Shown: piece after piece, positions 1-11,800 of the stretch
How positions within the stretch are numbered: the stretch's first letter is position 1
How the letters are laid out: each line of letters starts with the position of its first letter
Notes under the pieces: model-generated
What the model was told of the DNA's origin: nothing
The model's database searches: none
Seen by the model: only the letters and a program-made list of their open reading frames with translations
Origin: Nymphaea colorata
Taxonomy: Eukaryota; Streptophyta; Magnoliopsida; Nymphaeales; Nymphaeaceae
Assembly (NCBI RefSeq): GCF_008831285.2
Contig: NC_045139.1
Span: 26,700,412-26,764,411, forward strand
Reading direction: 5' to 3'
DNA length: 64,000 bases
Made by a program: the position numbers and the translations under genes

Positions 1-1190
1 AAAACATTAAAAATTAGGAAAAATAAAATAAATGAAAAAATAATGAGACAACATAAAAAAAATAAATAGACAAAAATCAAATAAAAGCTACAAAATAGAA
101 ACAAAAAGTTTGACGTTAAAAGATATAAAAAATTCCCGAAATGAAAAAAAAAGGGGGGAAAAAGTTAATCGCATTTTTTAGAAAAAGCAACGTTGTTTGC
201 CATTTTTTGTGGCTCACATATTTTCACGTTTTTAACCCATTTTTTTTCAAAAAAATTTTCTTTCACTCAAGTCTTTGGCATCATTTAAAATTCGAGTGAA
301 CCAAGCTAAGCTAATCACCAACTTAGTTCATTTAAACCTAGCTAGAGCTCTTGAGTCCAGGTCCCAGCTGAACACATCCATCGTCAGCATCCTAGGCTGC
401 AATTCAACCGGCCGGCGTCAATTTAAACCTAGCTAGAGCTCTTCACCTTTTCTTTTCTTTTTCTATCTTGCTACCGACGTCCTCCAGGATCTACCGATCC
501 TGTCTTCTAAAGTCACAGAGAATCCACCCATGTGATGGATTGGTGCATGCCTCTTAGTCGTGGAGCAAAGTACGAACGCTAAAGCTGTCTCCACCAGACG
601 GCCAGCCGATTCTGATGTGGGTCGGCCCCAGTTTGTCCTACCCTTGATCCTTTGGAAGGCCACATCTCAATTTCCAAAATTGGATCAAATCTTATGCATG
701 AAATCCGGGATTCAGTTTCGTTATTGCAGTTTCATAGCAGAATCTGATAAAGATCCAGTGTGATTACATATAAATGTATAGTCACACACTAGTTGGATCT
801 GAATTCAGTTTTAAAGAATATGATTTGAGCTGGACTTTTGAATCTGAACCCATTTACGATAAAAATTTGATCAAGTGGGAATTTCATAAAGCTGGATCCA
901 ACACGACTACGAACATTTTACATCCTCCTTGTACGTTACCTGTGTCCAATGTACTTACTAGATTAAGTTCTTGTGGGTCTTATCAGAGTCGACTACCCGA
1001 TCCATATTCTATATCCACACTTGTCATTCTTACTTTTGTTGCTGGTAAAAAAGAAGGCAGATTGGTTTTGGGATCTTGGAAACTTCCAGTGCAAGCAGCT
1101 CCAATAATGCATTTAAAGGTCCGTAGAGAGGGGTCCATCTGCTTTTACCGATGGCCAGAAGGTCCCCGTCGATAAAAACATAGTTTCACC
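1..1190. other. no gene recognised; AT-rich spacer
   Basis: The first 300 bases are very AT-rich. A 23-bp direct repeat occurs at 330-352 and 421-443. An open frame of 133 codons lies on the plus strand at 774-1175, but its translation shows no domain, signal peptide or repeat that I recognise. It may be chance or transposon-derived, since the CACTA-like sequence starts just after it. No GH17 coding sequence is visible here, although the duplicated flank beginning at 1719 would lead one to expect a gene on this side. Confidence 0.5.
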
Positions 1191-1240
1191 AACATGCATT
1201 TGCCACGCGTTGGTGAAGCTTCGCCTATGTTCATCGATAT

Positions 1241-1590
1241 GTAAAAAGCTACTTTCACTGGCGGCCAGCATCCCATCTATGTTTTTTTTTGTAGTGTTCT
1301 TTTATGTCTAGGGCTCCAGAATATAGAACCATGAACAAAGAATAGCATGAGAGACGAACATTATGATATTGACTGGCTAGTCGTTCTTTGGATGTCAGTG
1401 AAATTCGATCTTCACTGACATCTTTGTTCATGACGTGGTAAAAAGCTACATTCACTGACGGTCATCATCCCACTCATCGGTGAATCCATGTTTTTTGTAG
1501 AGTTCATTTTATGTCCAGGGCACCAGAATATGGAACCATGAACAAAAAAAAGCCTGAGAGAAGAGCATTATTATATTGACTGTCCAGTGA
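1241..1590. repeat. tandem duplication of a CACTA-like transposon end
   Basis: Two copies of a block of about 145 bp start at 1241 and 1438 (offset 197). Each runs through a GTAAAAAGCTAC...TTCACTG stretch into a T-run ending GTAGTG (1291-1296) or GTAGAG, then into a shared flank with CCAGAATAT and ACCATGAACAAA. Read on the minus strand the first T-run is CACTACAAAAAAAAA, the usual terminus of En/Spm (CACTA) elements. The preceding arrays of short repeats around CACTGGCGG and TCGGTGAA also fit CACTA subterminal regions. Because the outside flank is duplicated too, this is a segmental duplication of an old insertion edge rather than two insertions. Confidence 0.45.
1391..1422. repeat. perfect 12-bp inverted repeat (hairpin)
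   Basis: GATGTCAGTGAA (1391-1402) is followed by an 8-base loop and its exact reverse complement TTCACTGACATC (1411-1422). It lies between the two copies of the CACTA-like block and repeats the TTCACTG motif of those blocks, so it probably formed from two head-to-head subterminal repeats. Confidence 0.6.
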
Positions 1591-1990
1591 TACATAAGGA
1601 ACAATCCTAAAATTCAGAACTAAATAACACAGAAGGGCTTATGAAACGAAAAGCTACATGCGTTTATTTCTATGAAAAATTTATCCAAGTAGAGTTTTCA
1701 CATCTACAAAATTCTAACCGTTTCTCAAATCTTGCGAGAAGACAAGGTGGACGTCATCCTTTAGCAGATTTGAGAAGCAAGGTGGCTCATACTTAAACTA
1801 TTCTAGTTGAAATATCATGTCATTATTTTTTTGAATTACAAACCATAGTAAACACAGAACACAAGTTGAAGGATATATCATACGTCCCTAAAGAAAGATC
1901 TTAAAAGCAAAAGGTCATTCTTTATAGGTTTTTACGTTAAATGTGGTTTTTTAATTAAATATTAGAAAAAAAACCACACTGTAGTTGACA

Positions 1991-2310
1991 CTTTGTTATT
2001 TTACATAAAACCTGCTGGCCTTGGTGTGCCTAGAAGACTGATCTTTGAAAACTACCGTATACTAAGCGGTTACCACGCACTGTGTTCGAAGAGAGGAGCG
2101 ATTGGAGGGAAAGACATATTCTTGAAGAATTTATCGTTCAGTGTAAAAATCTTTGTTATTTTACATAAAACCTGCTGGCCTTGGTGTGCCTAGAAGACTG
2201 ATCTTTGAAAACTACCGTATACTAAGCGGTTACCTCGCACTGTATTCGAAGAGAGGAGCGAGTGGAGGGAAAGACATATTCTTGAAGAATTTATCGTTCA
2301 GTGTAAAAAT
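1991..2310. repeat. 160-bp direct tandem duplication
   Basis: Two adjacent copies, 1991-2150 and 2151-2310, differ at only a few bases. A 5-base stub (CTTTG) of a third copy follows. Copy B of the flank has this segment once (from about 25381), so the doubling is private to copy A and, given the near identity, recent. Short open frames inside merely repeat each other and are not genes. Confidence 0.9.
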
Positions 2311-3421
2311 CTTTGAATGTAAGACGGTTGTCATCATAAATGTTCAACAAACGAGTTGTGGATACTGTTGTACGTGATGAGCAGAGAAAAACCAAGTCAA
2401 GTCAGTTAATTTTGGCGACAATTATTATGAGTAAGCTTGTCTACTGCTTTGGTCTCTCTTCTGCCTACTCTTTTGCTAGTTAGATCAAGTTTGACCAGAA
2501 GAAACGAGATGAGGAAGATATACTGAGAAGTCAGTCAAGATTGTATTATATATACAGTACTTGGATACATGCATGTCACTTGTTCTATGAGTGATAAGCT
2601 GCACTCTTCTTCATAAAAAAGCGGTCATCGTTAATTGAAACCAACTTCGAATGTTTTTCATTTTGGAAAAACATTAAAAATTACAACTTCCAAAGGAATA
2701 AACCGTGGGCAAGCTGTTACTTGTAGGAGCCTTTTGGCAATTGACACACCAACAAACTGTTACATGAATGAACCCATTGGAACAACAACAAACTGTTACA
2801 TGAATATGCTTCATTCTTATGATATGGGACAATTTGTAACTGTTTTTATTTATAATGCCAAATGGTTTATGTATGGTCATTTCTGATGATAGTAGATTAA
2901 CTGATCCTACTCAGTTCACATGCTACTCCAACTAAATATTTAGAAAAAACGGTGGAAGTTAATTATGGTGGTACCCTAATTATCATTTCTTTTACCTGGG
3001 TGTACCCTAGCCGCCTCAATAGTCTCAAAATTCTCCATGACTCAGTTCATCATGTTGGACTCATGCCGAAAAACTTTTGAAGGGAGAATAATCATGAGCA
3101 GCTGATCTGCACAAAAAATATAAATGTACGTACCCCACAATATGCTTTGAGAAGTCTGTAGAGGAAGATTTGACAGGAAAAACCAAGACCATTGATGTCA
3201 CATGTTTGAAATTATCATTTTAATTTTTTTTCCAGTGCATATGTTTGAACGCATTGCGGAATCCTATTAATACATGAAGACTGCAAGTCTGAATGCACAC
3301 TAATCACTGTTAATTTGGTCCAACAAAAAAGTCCTATAAGATACATAAATTATTGTCATAGCTGGAAATAGGATTAGTGGACAAACTTGTAGAAGATCAA
3401 GAGATTGTGAAAGTAGTTATG

Positions 3422-4071
3422 CGAAGCTGGTATGCGCCACCTCTATGTATATAATTTCATGCACCATTTTAAGTATGACAAAAAAAAAAAACTCATGATT
3501 AATATAAAAAAAACTTTTTATAGAGATAAAAACAGAAACCAGGAAAAGAAGATTTGAGAATTCGACAAAGGTCAAATTTGTTCTTCCGTATATGCATATC
3601 GTTATGACCAATATATTCTTTTAAGCAGTAAAAAAATGCCTTTGTTTTTTTGTCATTTTCTCATAAATGTTTTATTAGTTCATAAACATTATATCATTAG
3701 TGTTATCTCACACATCTATCTATTATGTCATAAATATTTTATCTCATAAACATTATCTCATACTTATGTTTAGTATTATCTCATGCATCAATTCGTTATC
3801 TCATTATCTCATAAATTTTGTCATTTCATAAACATTATCTCATATTTATGTTCGGTGTTATCTTATGCATTTGTCAGTTCATTATCTCATAATTCTTTTG
3901 TTATTTTATAAATGTTATCTCATATTTATTTGTTGTTTTATACCTATTTGTTATCTCAGGCACATACATATGCAATATTTGGGCACAAAAGTAAATATAC
4001 ATATTGGTAGTAGGGTTTATATCCGGCAGACACTCATTACATACAAAGAGTGACATAGAGAACTTTCTTTT
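3422..4071 (+). mobile_element. MULE-like non-autonomous element, copy A (650 bp)
   Basis: The element is bounded by a perfect 9-bp target duplication GTAGTTATG at 3413-3421 and 4072-4080. The ends are degenerate inverted repeats: the left end reads GCGCCACCTCTATGTATATA, and the reverse complement of the right end reads TATGTCACTCTTTGTATGTA. The inside is a minisatellite built on ATCTCATA with longer units of roughly 75 bp (about 3655-3960). The same site is empty in flank C (GTAGTTGTG, 39515-39523). A 9-bp duplication is typical of Mutator-like elements. No transposase is encoded. The superfamily is inferred from duplication length and weak TIRs only. Confidence 0.6.
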
Positions 4072-5195
4072 GTAGTTATGGACTTCTAGCAAGATATTGC
4101 ATGCTCTTATTACATAGGATAAACATAAACCTGCATGTTGATGCTCCTTCCTGAGAATGAACGCATCCGCTGGAGGGTTGGCCTCAAGATGTACTCTCTT
4201 AGTTGGAGACGACCAGTTACCACCACTTATTCCTACCCTTGACCATAGTTGACAGATTTTTAATCAATTTCATTCTTCCTTAGATGGATCAAAAGGAAAT
4301 AAGAACACAACTTCCAAATCTCTCTTCCCAAACCTGCAATGGTATATTTTTTTCCTTCTATCATTGACCTAATGCCATAGACATTACCAGAAAGCCTGAT
4401 TTCTTTCTTGAAGTACTTCTCACCACCAATCTCCACAGCCTCCTAGCCACCCTACACGTAGACAAAATATGATTTGTTGACTCCTTATAAAAGGCAGATG
4501 ATATGGCGACCCTAAATTTTCAAGGTTTTTTTTTTCTGAAATACGATATATAAAAATAAATATCAACCACCTGTAAGACTTTGAAACATTTTGCAGCCAT
4601 TACCACCAACCACAGCCACTCCAAAATAAACTAAATCTAACTAATTAGTTTAACCCTACATGTGATTAAAAGGAAACAAAGAAATAAAGGGTTTTCAACA
4701 TCCAATTCAAACTTTGGCATTGATTTGAGCAACATAAGACTATGACAACAACATAGCATCCATGTCACTACTCCCCTCTAGTCGCGATCACCTGAAAATA
4801 TATTGGGGTGAGAACTTGAAAAAGTTGTATGATGACTACCATTGGTTTACCCGCTTATAATGAACATATTTGCAGTCGAATTTAAGATAGGAAAACCATA
4901 GCTCAAATGCACTAAGGGACAGGATGATGGAATATCCAACTACAACGAGTAATTCATCAACGCATGCACGTATGGATGATAAAGAACAATTAACCATAAG
5001 TATTGCATAGTCATTTGTAGATACATATGCTAATGGTTGCAATCATATTATCTATTGGCATGGTTGCATCCATAATTAGTTTCTTTTGTCAATTAATAGT
5101 AGGCACTACGTGGGTAGTGTATCAGCTGCCATTGTTATTTTCACATGACATGCTGATAACAACTACAAAATATCAACCCCAACACATGGTATTGT

Positions 5196-5345
5196 TTAAG
5201 GCTGGGCATCTGGTCAGGCCGGGTACCTAAGGGATACCCATTACCCGGCCCGACTAAGGCCTAAAAAAAAGGGCACTGGGCCAACCCGAACAGTTATCGG
5301 GCCGGCCAGGTGCACCTGATAAGCCCGGTTCGACATGAAAATAAC
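5196..5345. repeat. GC-rich insertion in flank A
   Basis: A block rich in GGCTGGGCATC, GGGTACC, ACCCGGCCCGAC and GGGCCGGCC interrupts sequence that is otherwise colinear with flank C near 45330-45520. It resembles the GC-rich stretch at about 48340-48530, which has AAGGCTGGGCCTC, GAGTACCCGA and CGGGCCGACCC. Such GGGC/CCCG-rich ends are common in plant non-autonomous DNA transposons, but no clear terminal inverted repeats or target duplication could be fixed. Confidence 0.35.
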
Positions 5346-5830
5346 CTAAATGAAATAGCATTGGCTGGCTCTAGGTGGAAAAGCAACTGCCTGCAGCTGT
5401 TGGTGTCTATTTCTGCCCATGTTTGGCAACCAGCGGTGCCACTAGCGACACAGCGTCAACTGCAGCTGTAGATGCCTTCTCTTTCTAATTTATTACATAT
5501 ATATTTGGATGTGGCCGGAAAACGCAGCACCTGTGACTACTTTTGGTGATTGTATATCTGGAAAACTCAATCATACTCATCTAATTTTATATCTATTCAT
5601 TTATTCATATGTGTCATGGCTCTTTTTTTTTCCCTCTATTTCAATGCTTCGAAAGTTTGAAAGGCTTGCTGGAAACAACTGGCGATCGTGATTTGGGTTT
5701 GAGGAAGGTGTAGTGGCTATGAGCAAGGAAAATGAAGTGGCAAAAACAGATTATAAGAAAACGGGGGACATTAGGACAGGATAGGGCTCAAGAGAGTAAT
5801 AGTAAAGAGGACCATATCCTTTGTTGTCCC

Positions 5831-6201
5831 TGTTGGATAGTGGCCATTGAGCCCTATCCGAATATCAGTTACTAGATTTTAATCTAAAACTATTCCTAAA
5901 AGATCTCCAAGAAAATCTCCCAAGGAACTGCAGGTAGGGTTTGGGGAAAACCTAAGGGGCTGGACTATATATTCCTAGCAAGCTCTCTTGAACAGAAATC
6001 AGCCGTGAGCAGCCCCTTGGAAGGAAACCCCTAAAACTAACGTCTGCTTCTTCCTCCTTCTCTTGCACTAGTTTTGTTTCTCTCCTTTACAGAGGTAACC
6101 GTTCGTGACTGCTACACTTGGTTGTGGAGAACACCTAACAAAGGAGATGATGTTCAACCTCCGAACGTGCAACTTCTGTTGCTACAAGATTTGACCCAAC
6201 A
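5831..6201 (+). repeat. copia 1, 5' LTR
   Basis: Begins TGTTGGATAGTGGCC and ends TTGACCCAACA. It contains a TATA-like ACTATATATTCC at about 5963-5974, followed by the presumed transcription start region. The primer binding site begins at 6203. Confidence 0.9.
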
Positions 6202-6214
6202 GTGGTATCAAAGC
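6202..6214 (+). promoter_or_regulatory. copia 1 primer binding site
   Basis: TGGTATCAAAGC at 6203-6214 lies one base after the 5' LTR. It resembles the complement of the initiator tRNA-Met 3' end (usually TGGTATCAGAGC), with one change, and would prime minus-strand synthesis. Confidence 0.8.
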
Positions 6215-6599
6215 CCAGGTTGTGCGATCTCAAGTAAGTCCGTTCTGACGTCTGTGATGCCCTTGGTGAATGCCTAAGTTTGTATCATGCTGTGAATGCG
6301 TAAAACATGCATCATGTTCCTTGAATCATGTTTCGTGAATGATGAAAGCATGCTAGATCAAAGGTTTAGAACTGTGCTGCGTGGATGAAGCAAGTTAAGA
6401 CTTTCTGAACGCAAAATTAGCATGCTTAGTTATTTCTATGCATGTTATTCAAGAAGCATGACGACTGCAAGTCGATCGATATAATTTCTGTGCCTATAAT
6501 TCAAGAACATGGTATTTCATGAACGTGCGTGAGCATGCTAGTCGCCTGTGTATCATGTTATTTGAAGTTCTATTTTTTGAAAGTAAAGCATAATAGTAT

Positions 6600-7620
6600 T
6601 GAAGGGTTTGGGGCTCTCTCCTTTACATATTAGGTTGTTTCTTTTTTTTTCTGTAAACAAGAGACCAGACCAGAGCTAACCCTAAAACAGAGCATCGATA
6701 TCTTTCTTTTAAGAGCTTTCTCAGAGGGTTCCGAACCAAATGCAAGCAAGAGTTGTTCTCCTGAACTCTTCAAGGGCTTGGCTACAGAGCTTGCTACGCA
6801 AGTCTCTGCTGTCATCCTGAACTCTACTGTTTTCAACGGATAAAGAGTATGCTCTGCCCAGCTACAACAAAATTAAAACCTATAAACAAATAAGAGGGAA
6901 GGAAACATCGCCGAACCTACAAACTTTCTCCTATCCTCTCTCCGTGCGCCACTTGAGAAACTGGTCCAATGGCCATCCTGAAAAGAGCCCGGTCTGTCAA
7001 AACTAGGGGATCAGACACCAAGTTTTTGTCGCTAATTGGGCCTCAAATTTTTCAACTCCCACACTCTGCCCCTGTCTTCTCTACCGACAAGCAGAAGCAG
7101 TCGCCCGACTGACTGAAGCCAGTCGCTTCCTTCATTCTCAAAAGCACAAATCTCCTGCCGGTAACAGAGCTTTCCTCTTGATGGTAGCAGAGAGGGAGTT
7201 CGGGTAGGAGGGTAGACTGCGACAGAAACCCTAGGAAGACGCCCAAAATCTTGTTGATGCTTCTCATTCCCTGCTGCCTGTCGAGTGAAGTTCTTCCCGC
7301 CGCTCCGGTAAAAGAAAAGCTCGGGAACTTGAGAGTCGACGGCCGAAAGTGCCAGACATTGAAAATCAAAACCCAAAAGAGAAGGCACCTCACCATGCTC
7401 GCTCACCGTCGGACTTGACTACTGCCGTCTTTTGTGTGGTAGAAGTAGAAGAAAACGGGAAGAGGAACGGTGACGGTGAAAGAAAACTCGCAGAGGCAGC
7501 GGCGGAAGTGCGTCGGGCTAACCCTAGGAGAGAGAAGCTCTCGCGAGGAGAGAGAAAGCAAATGAAGAAATGAAAAAAATGGTTCGGAAGGGTATTTATA
7601 GCAATATTCTGAAAATTACA
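6600..7620 (-). pseudogene. gene-like sequence captured in the copia 1 leader, antisense
   Basis: This part of the long leader reads like a plant gene on the minus strand. From about 7610 downward come a pyrimidine-rich CTTCTCTCTCCTAGGGTTAG stretch typical of plant 5' leaders, GC-rich sequence, then two overlapping open frames of 124 and 114 codons (7032-7406 and 7052-7396). A further open stretch lies at 6630-6836. None matches a family I recognise, and two overlapping frames cannot both be real. Base composition is clearly less AT-rich than the surrounding retrotransposon. It could be transduplicated host 5' UTR and first-exon sequence, or an older nested element. Confidence 0.35.
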
Positions 7621-8105
7621 AATACAGCCCATCATTTAGACGTTATTTCAAAAACACTGTTAAAAATTTTGTAAATTAAAGCCACAACATTTTTGTTGAA
7701 AAACTCTTCCAAAAGAGGCTCGCGAAAGTTATTTTCATGAAAAACTGAAAACGTTATACGAAATTGCTTTTGGAAACCCTCAGAATTATTAAAAATTGCT
7801 AAAAGAGTGCTCCGAGAAATTGTTGCACTTTTTCAGTTGGAGACTGTGAATTTATGAGAATTTCATAGAGCTCCCACAAGCTTGTTAGAAATTATAAAAG
7901 AAGGGTCCTGAAAATAACTTTGAAAAGAGATTATGTATGTTTCATATTTAATCTAATGTCTTGTTATTCTAAATATTATTTTAGAATGTTGTCTGAGATT
8001 CATGTACATGCTCTAGAATTCTTTCTAAGGCCTCTTGATGTAATATTGTGAACTTCTTTCTTTGTTATGGTTGTTCTTTCCTTGTCATCGAAAATTAATT
8101 AAGAA

Positions 8106-8690
8106 ATGACATCAAGAGTGGGAGCATCTGAATTAGCTAAGACTGAGAAACTGAATGGAACAAATTTTCATGCATGGAAGCGTAGAATAATGTTGGCCTT
8201 GACTTTGGAAAGACTCATTTATGTGATCAACCAGCCTTTTCCCTCTTTAGGAGACAAACCCACATATGAAAAAAAAAGACATATGAGTCATTTACTTCTG
8301 ATGATCTAATGACTAAAACTATCATGTTAGCCTTCATGAAAGATGATCAAATCAGAGTCTTTGAGGATTGTCCAACTGCCAAGGATATGTTTGATACTAT
8401 CGCTTCTAAATACAACACCATGACTGTTATGCACATTCAGTTACTGCAACAACAGTATAATTCTTATAGGATGAAAGAGTCAAACAATGTAATGGACCAT
8501 GTTAATAAGATGTTGGTCATGGCTAAAGATTTAGCCATTGTGGAGAATGTCATATCTGACAATATGCAGATAAGCACAATTTTGAACAGTCTACCTCCTT
8601 CTTGGGATATGGTAGTTACTGCCTTGAGTGTTCAATTTGACAATCTTACTTTAGAAAAGCTTCCTATACAGTTAGCTCTACAGTAACAAC
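8106..8690 (+). pseudogene. copia 1 gag (frameshifted)
   Basis: The translation from ATG 8106 shows the copia Gag start (KLNGTNFHAWKRRIMLAL), corresponding to the usual gag-polypeptide N-terminal domain. The frame shifts near 8300, and the protein continues in another frame from about 8290 to 8684 with the UBN2-type pattern (TAKDMFDTIASKYN, then LLQQQYNSYRMKES, then ILNSLPPSWDMVV). Gag forms the virus-like particle core. A stop at 8684-8686 separates this from the zinc-knuckle region. It is broken and cannot give a single protein as it stands. Confidence 0.85.
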
Positions 8691-8841
8691 ATTTGACCAA
8701 GAGAAATAGAGCAGAGTTGATGACAGTCCAAGAAAAACCTGCTGGTAGTCATGTGCCTGTAAAACCAAAACAATTTAAAAATCGAAATGATGGCAAGGTC
8801 AAGGGCAATTATGCAGTACTAAGAAATCTCAAGGAACTGTA

Positions 8842-11800
8842 GTGAAATGCTACAGATGCGAAAAACCTGGAGATATAAAGAAGAACTGCAGGACAAAATT
8901 CCCGAGTACGAAAGACAACAATGGTCAGAGCAACTACAACAAAAGGAAGCCTCAAGAGGACTCTGACAGAGAAGTCATCTGTGTCGTGTCAGAATGTCTG
9001 TTTGCAGATGGAAATCTATCTGGATGGTGGGTTGATTCGGGTGCTACTCGTCACATAGCAAAGACAAAAGAAGGAGTGAAACACATGGAACATCTGAGTC
9101 TGGAAACCAACAAGGTTTATATGGGAAACAACTCTTATTGTGATGTCATGGGAATTGGGGCATATTGTCTAAATGTTGGGGGTACAAGTGTTGTACTTAA
9201 TGAGGTTTTGTATGTCCCTTCCATGAGGAGGAATCTAGTGTTGGTTCCCGCACTAACGGGGAAAGGTTTTGAAATACGTTTTATTCCAGGAAAAGTAACA
9301 GTGGGAAAATATGGGAGGTTTATATTTGGTGGAAAATTTGTAAAAGAAGTTCAAACTGAATGATATGAATGAATCGTCAAGTTATGCTTATTTCGATTGT
9401 ACAATGAGTGTGAAAGATTAAACCATATAAGTATAAAAAAGATGCAGACTCTAGCACAACAAGGTTTAATACCTATCATAAATATAAATGATTTTGCGAA
9501 ATACGAATCATGTGTATACGGAAAGATGACGAGAAAACCATTTCCGTCTGAAGTAATTCGGGCCACTGAATTGTTGGAGATAATTCATACTAATATCTGT
9601 GGACCTTTCAAAATCCAAACTCATAGTGGCAAGTTATATTTCATAACATTTATTGACGACTTCTCAAGATTTGGTTACATATACTTAATCAGACATAAAT
9701 CATAAGCACTTGAGAAATTCAAGGAATACAAATTTGAAGTCGAGAGACAACTTTGAAGGAATATCAAAATCGTAAGGTCTGATCGAGGAGGAGAATACAC
9801 TTCTAGTGAATTCTTTGAATATTGCAAAGACCTTGGAATTAATAGGCAAAAAACAATGCATAGAACACCACAACAAAATGGTGTGGCTGAGAGGTGTAAC
9901 AGAACCCTCTTGAACATGGTGAGATCCATGTTGGCAGGAGCACAATTGCCAAAAGTTTTTTGGGGAGAAGCTGTATTAACAGTTATGCATACAATAAACC
10001 GAGTGCCCTGCAAAGCAGTCCCAACCACTCCTTATGAAAGATGGATTGGTGTAAAACCAAATCTGAGATATTTAAGGAGATGGGGATCTATAGCACACGT
10101 GAAAATTCTAGATCCAAAACTGGATAAAGTAGATAACAGATCAGTGAGATGTATATTCATTGGATACCCTAAAAGATCCAAGGGCTACAGATTGTATCAT
10201 TCATCTATGAGACCTATAGAAAGCACAGATGTATAGTTCATAGAAGAACTCAATAATAAAGATTTTGGTCCAGTGGAATATCAAAATGATACACTAGATG
10301 ATCTGATTTATTCAGATGATCAGTTTGGTAATGAAGCGATTGGAAGTCAGTTTGGCAATGAACCAACTGAGCAAGAATCGTCTGAGGAACAGTCAGGAAA
10401 TGAACCGACTGAAGATCAGTTAGGCAATGAACCAACTGATATGAATACCTCATCATCTCAGACGTTATCAGGTCATAAAAGACCTAGAGCTCCTCCTTTA
10501 AATTTAAATGATTATTATGTATATCTGGCAAAGGAGCTATGCTATTTAGCAGATATTGACGAAATGTCTGACAATCTGACATATGATGAAGTGGTTAGGT
10601 CGCATGAATCGTCAGATTGGGTGAATGCTATGGATGAAAAAATTGAATCCATAGAAAAGAATAAAGTCTGGAAATTAGTAGATCTTCCTAATGACAAAAA
10701 ACCCATTGGATGTAAATGGGTGCTAAGGAAGAAGTATAAAGCTGATAGATCAGCTGAAAAATTCAAACCCAGAGTAGTGGCGAAATGTTTTTCCCAAAAG
10801 AAAGAAATTGATTACTCAGAGACCTATTCGCCGGTTGCAAAGTTCGCATCAATCAGAAAAATTTTGGCTATCGTGACATTCTATGACTTGGATATTTGTC
10901 ATATGGATGTGAACATTGTTTTTCTGAATAGTGAGTTAAAAGAAACTATATATATGACTCAACCGCAGGGATATGTCATTAAGGAAAAAGAAGACAAAGT
11001 GTACAAATTGAATAAATCATTGTATGGAATGAAACAGTCTCCTATACAGTGGTATTTTGCTTTTTACAAAACAATTATAAAACTTGGGTTCGTTGCAAAC
11101 CAACTAGACCACTGTGTGTATGTTTGAAAAAGTGAGAGCCTTTTCTGTATTCTATCATTATACGTTGATGACATATTGCTAACAGTCAACGACATGATTG
11201 TCAAAACGAAGACTTGGCTGAACAAAAACTTCGAAATGAATGACTTGGGTGAAACATCCTACATATTAGGAATTAAAATCACTCGAGATAGAAACTCAAG
11301 AATCCTGAGTCTAAGCTAAGAACGATATATTGATTATATCTTGAAGAAATTTTGGATGTCATATTGCAAACCGATTGGGATTCCTATAGTTAAAGGAGCA
11401 AACTTGAGCAGGAGCGATTGTCTGGATGAATGACAACAAAAATTAAATGTTCCATATGCACAAGCTGTTGGCAGTCTAATGTTGTGTACCAGACCTGACA
11501 TAAGTTTTTCTATTGGTCTAGTTAGTCGTTATCAAAGTAATCCTGGATGGCCTTACTGACCAGAAGTCGAAAGGATTTTTCGGTATATTAAATGAACAAA
11601 AGGATTGAAATTGTCCTACCAAGCTGATGAGCTGACTTTAGTTGGCTATTCAGATGCGGATTTTGCAGATTGCAAAGATGACAGCAAGTCTACTTCTGGT
11701 TATGTATTCCTCTTTGGAGGTGGAGCGATAGCCTTGTCCTGTAAGAAATAGGGATGTGTTGCTCAGCACACACAGGAAGCAGAGTATGTAGCGTGAAACA

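Larger units (their letters stand above)
1719..5810. repeat. segmental duplication, flank copy A of the GH17 unit
   Basis: This block is paralogous by eye to the upstream flanks of both GH17 genes (25095-27903, and 37540-40195 plus 44743-46250). Shared landmarks in order: the GTTAAATGTGGTTTTTT stretch near 1935; ACATAAAACCTGCTGGCCTT near 2003; AAACATTAAAAATTA near 2669; the sequence around 3365-3410 (GATTAGTGGACAAACTTG); GACTTCTAGCAAGATA near 4081; CACCACCAATCTCCACAGCC near 4421; the CCACCAACCACAGC site near 4603; TAGCATCCATGTCACTACTC near 4755; and GTTGGTGTCTATTTCTGCCC near 5400. No GH17 exon is next to it, so the gene of this copy is absent or outside the window. Its right edge is cut by the copia insertion at 5831. 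Confidence 0.8.

Noticed and set aside
774-1175. 133-codon open frame near the left edge
   Set aside because: No recognisable motif, no splice or promoter support, and it runs up to CACTA-like sequence; noted only as an open stretch.
3640-3960. CRISPR-like regular repeats in the ATCTCATA region
   Set aside because: Units abut each other without unique spacers and drift in sequence; it is a minisatellite in a plant transposon.
5821-5835. A possible target duplication for copia 1 (CCC shared by both flanks)
   Set aside because: The flanking pentamers are GTCCC and CCCTA; sharing only three bases is not a duplication of the expected length.
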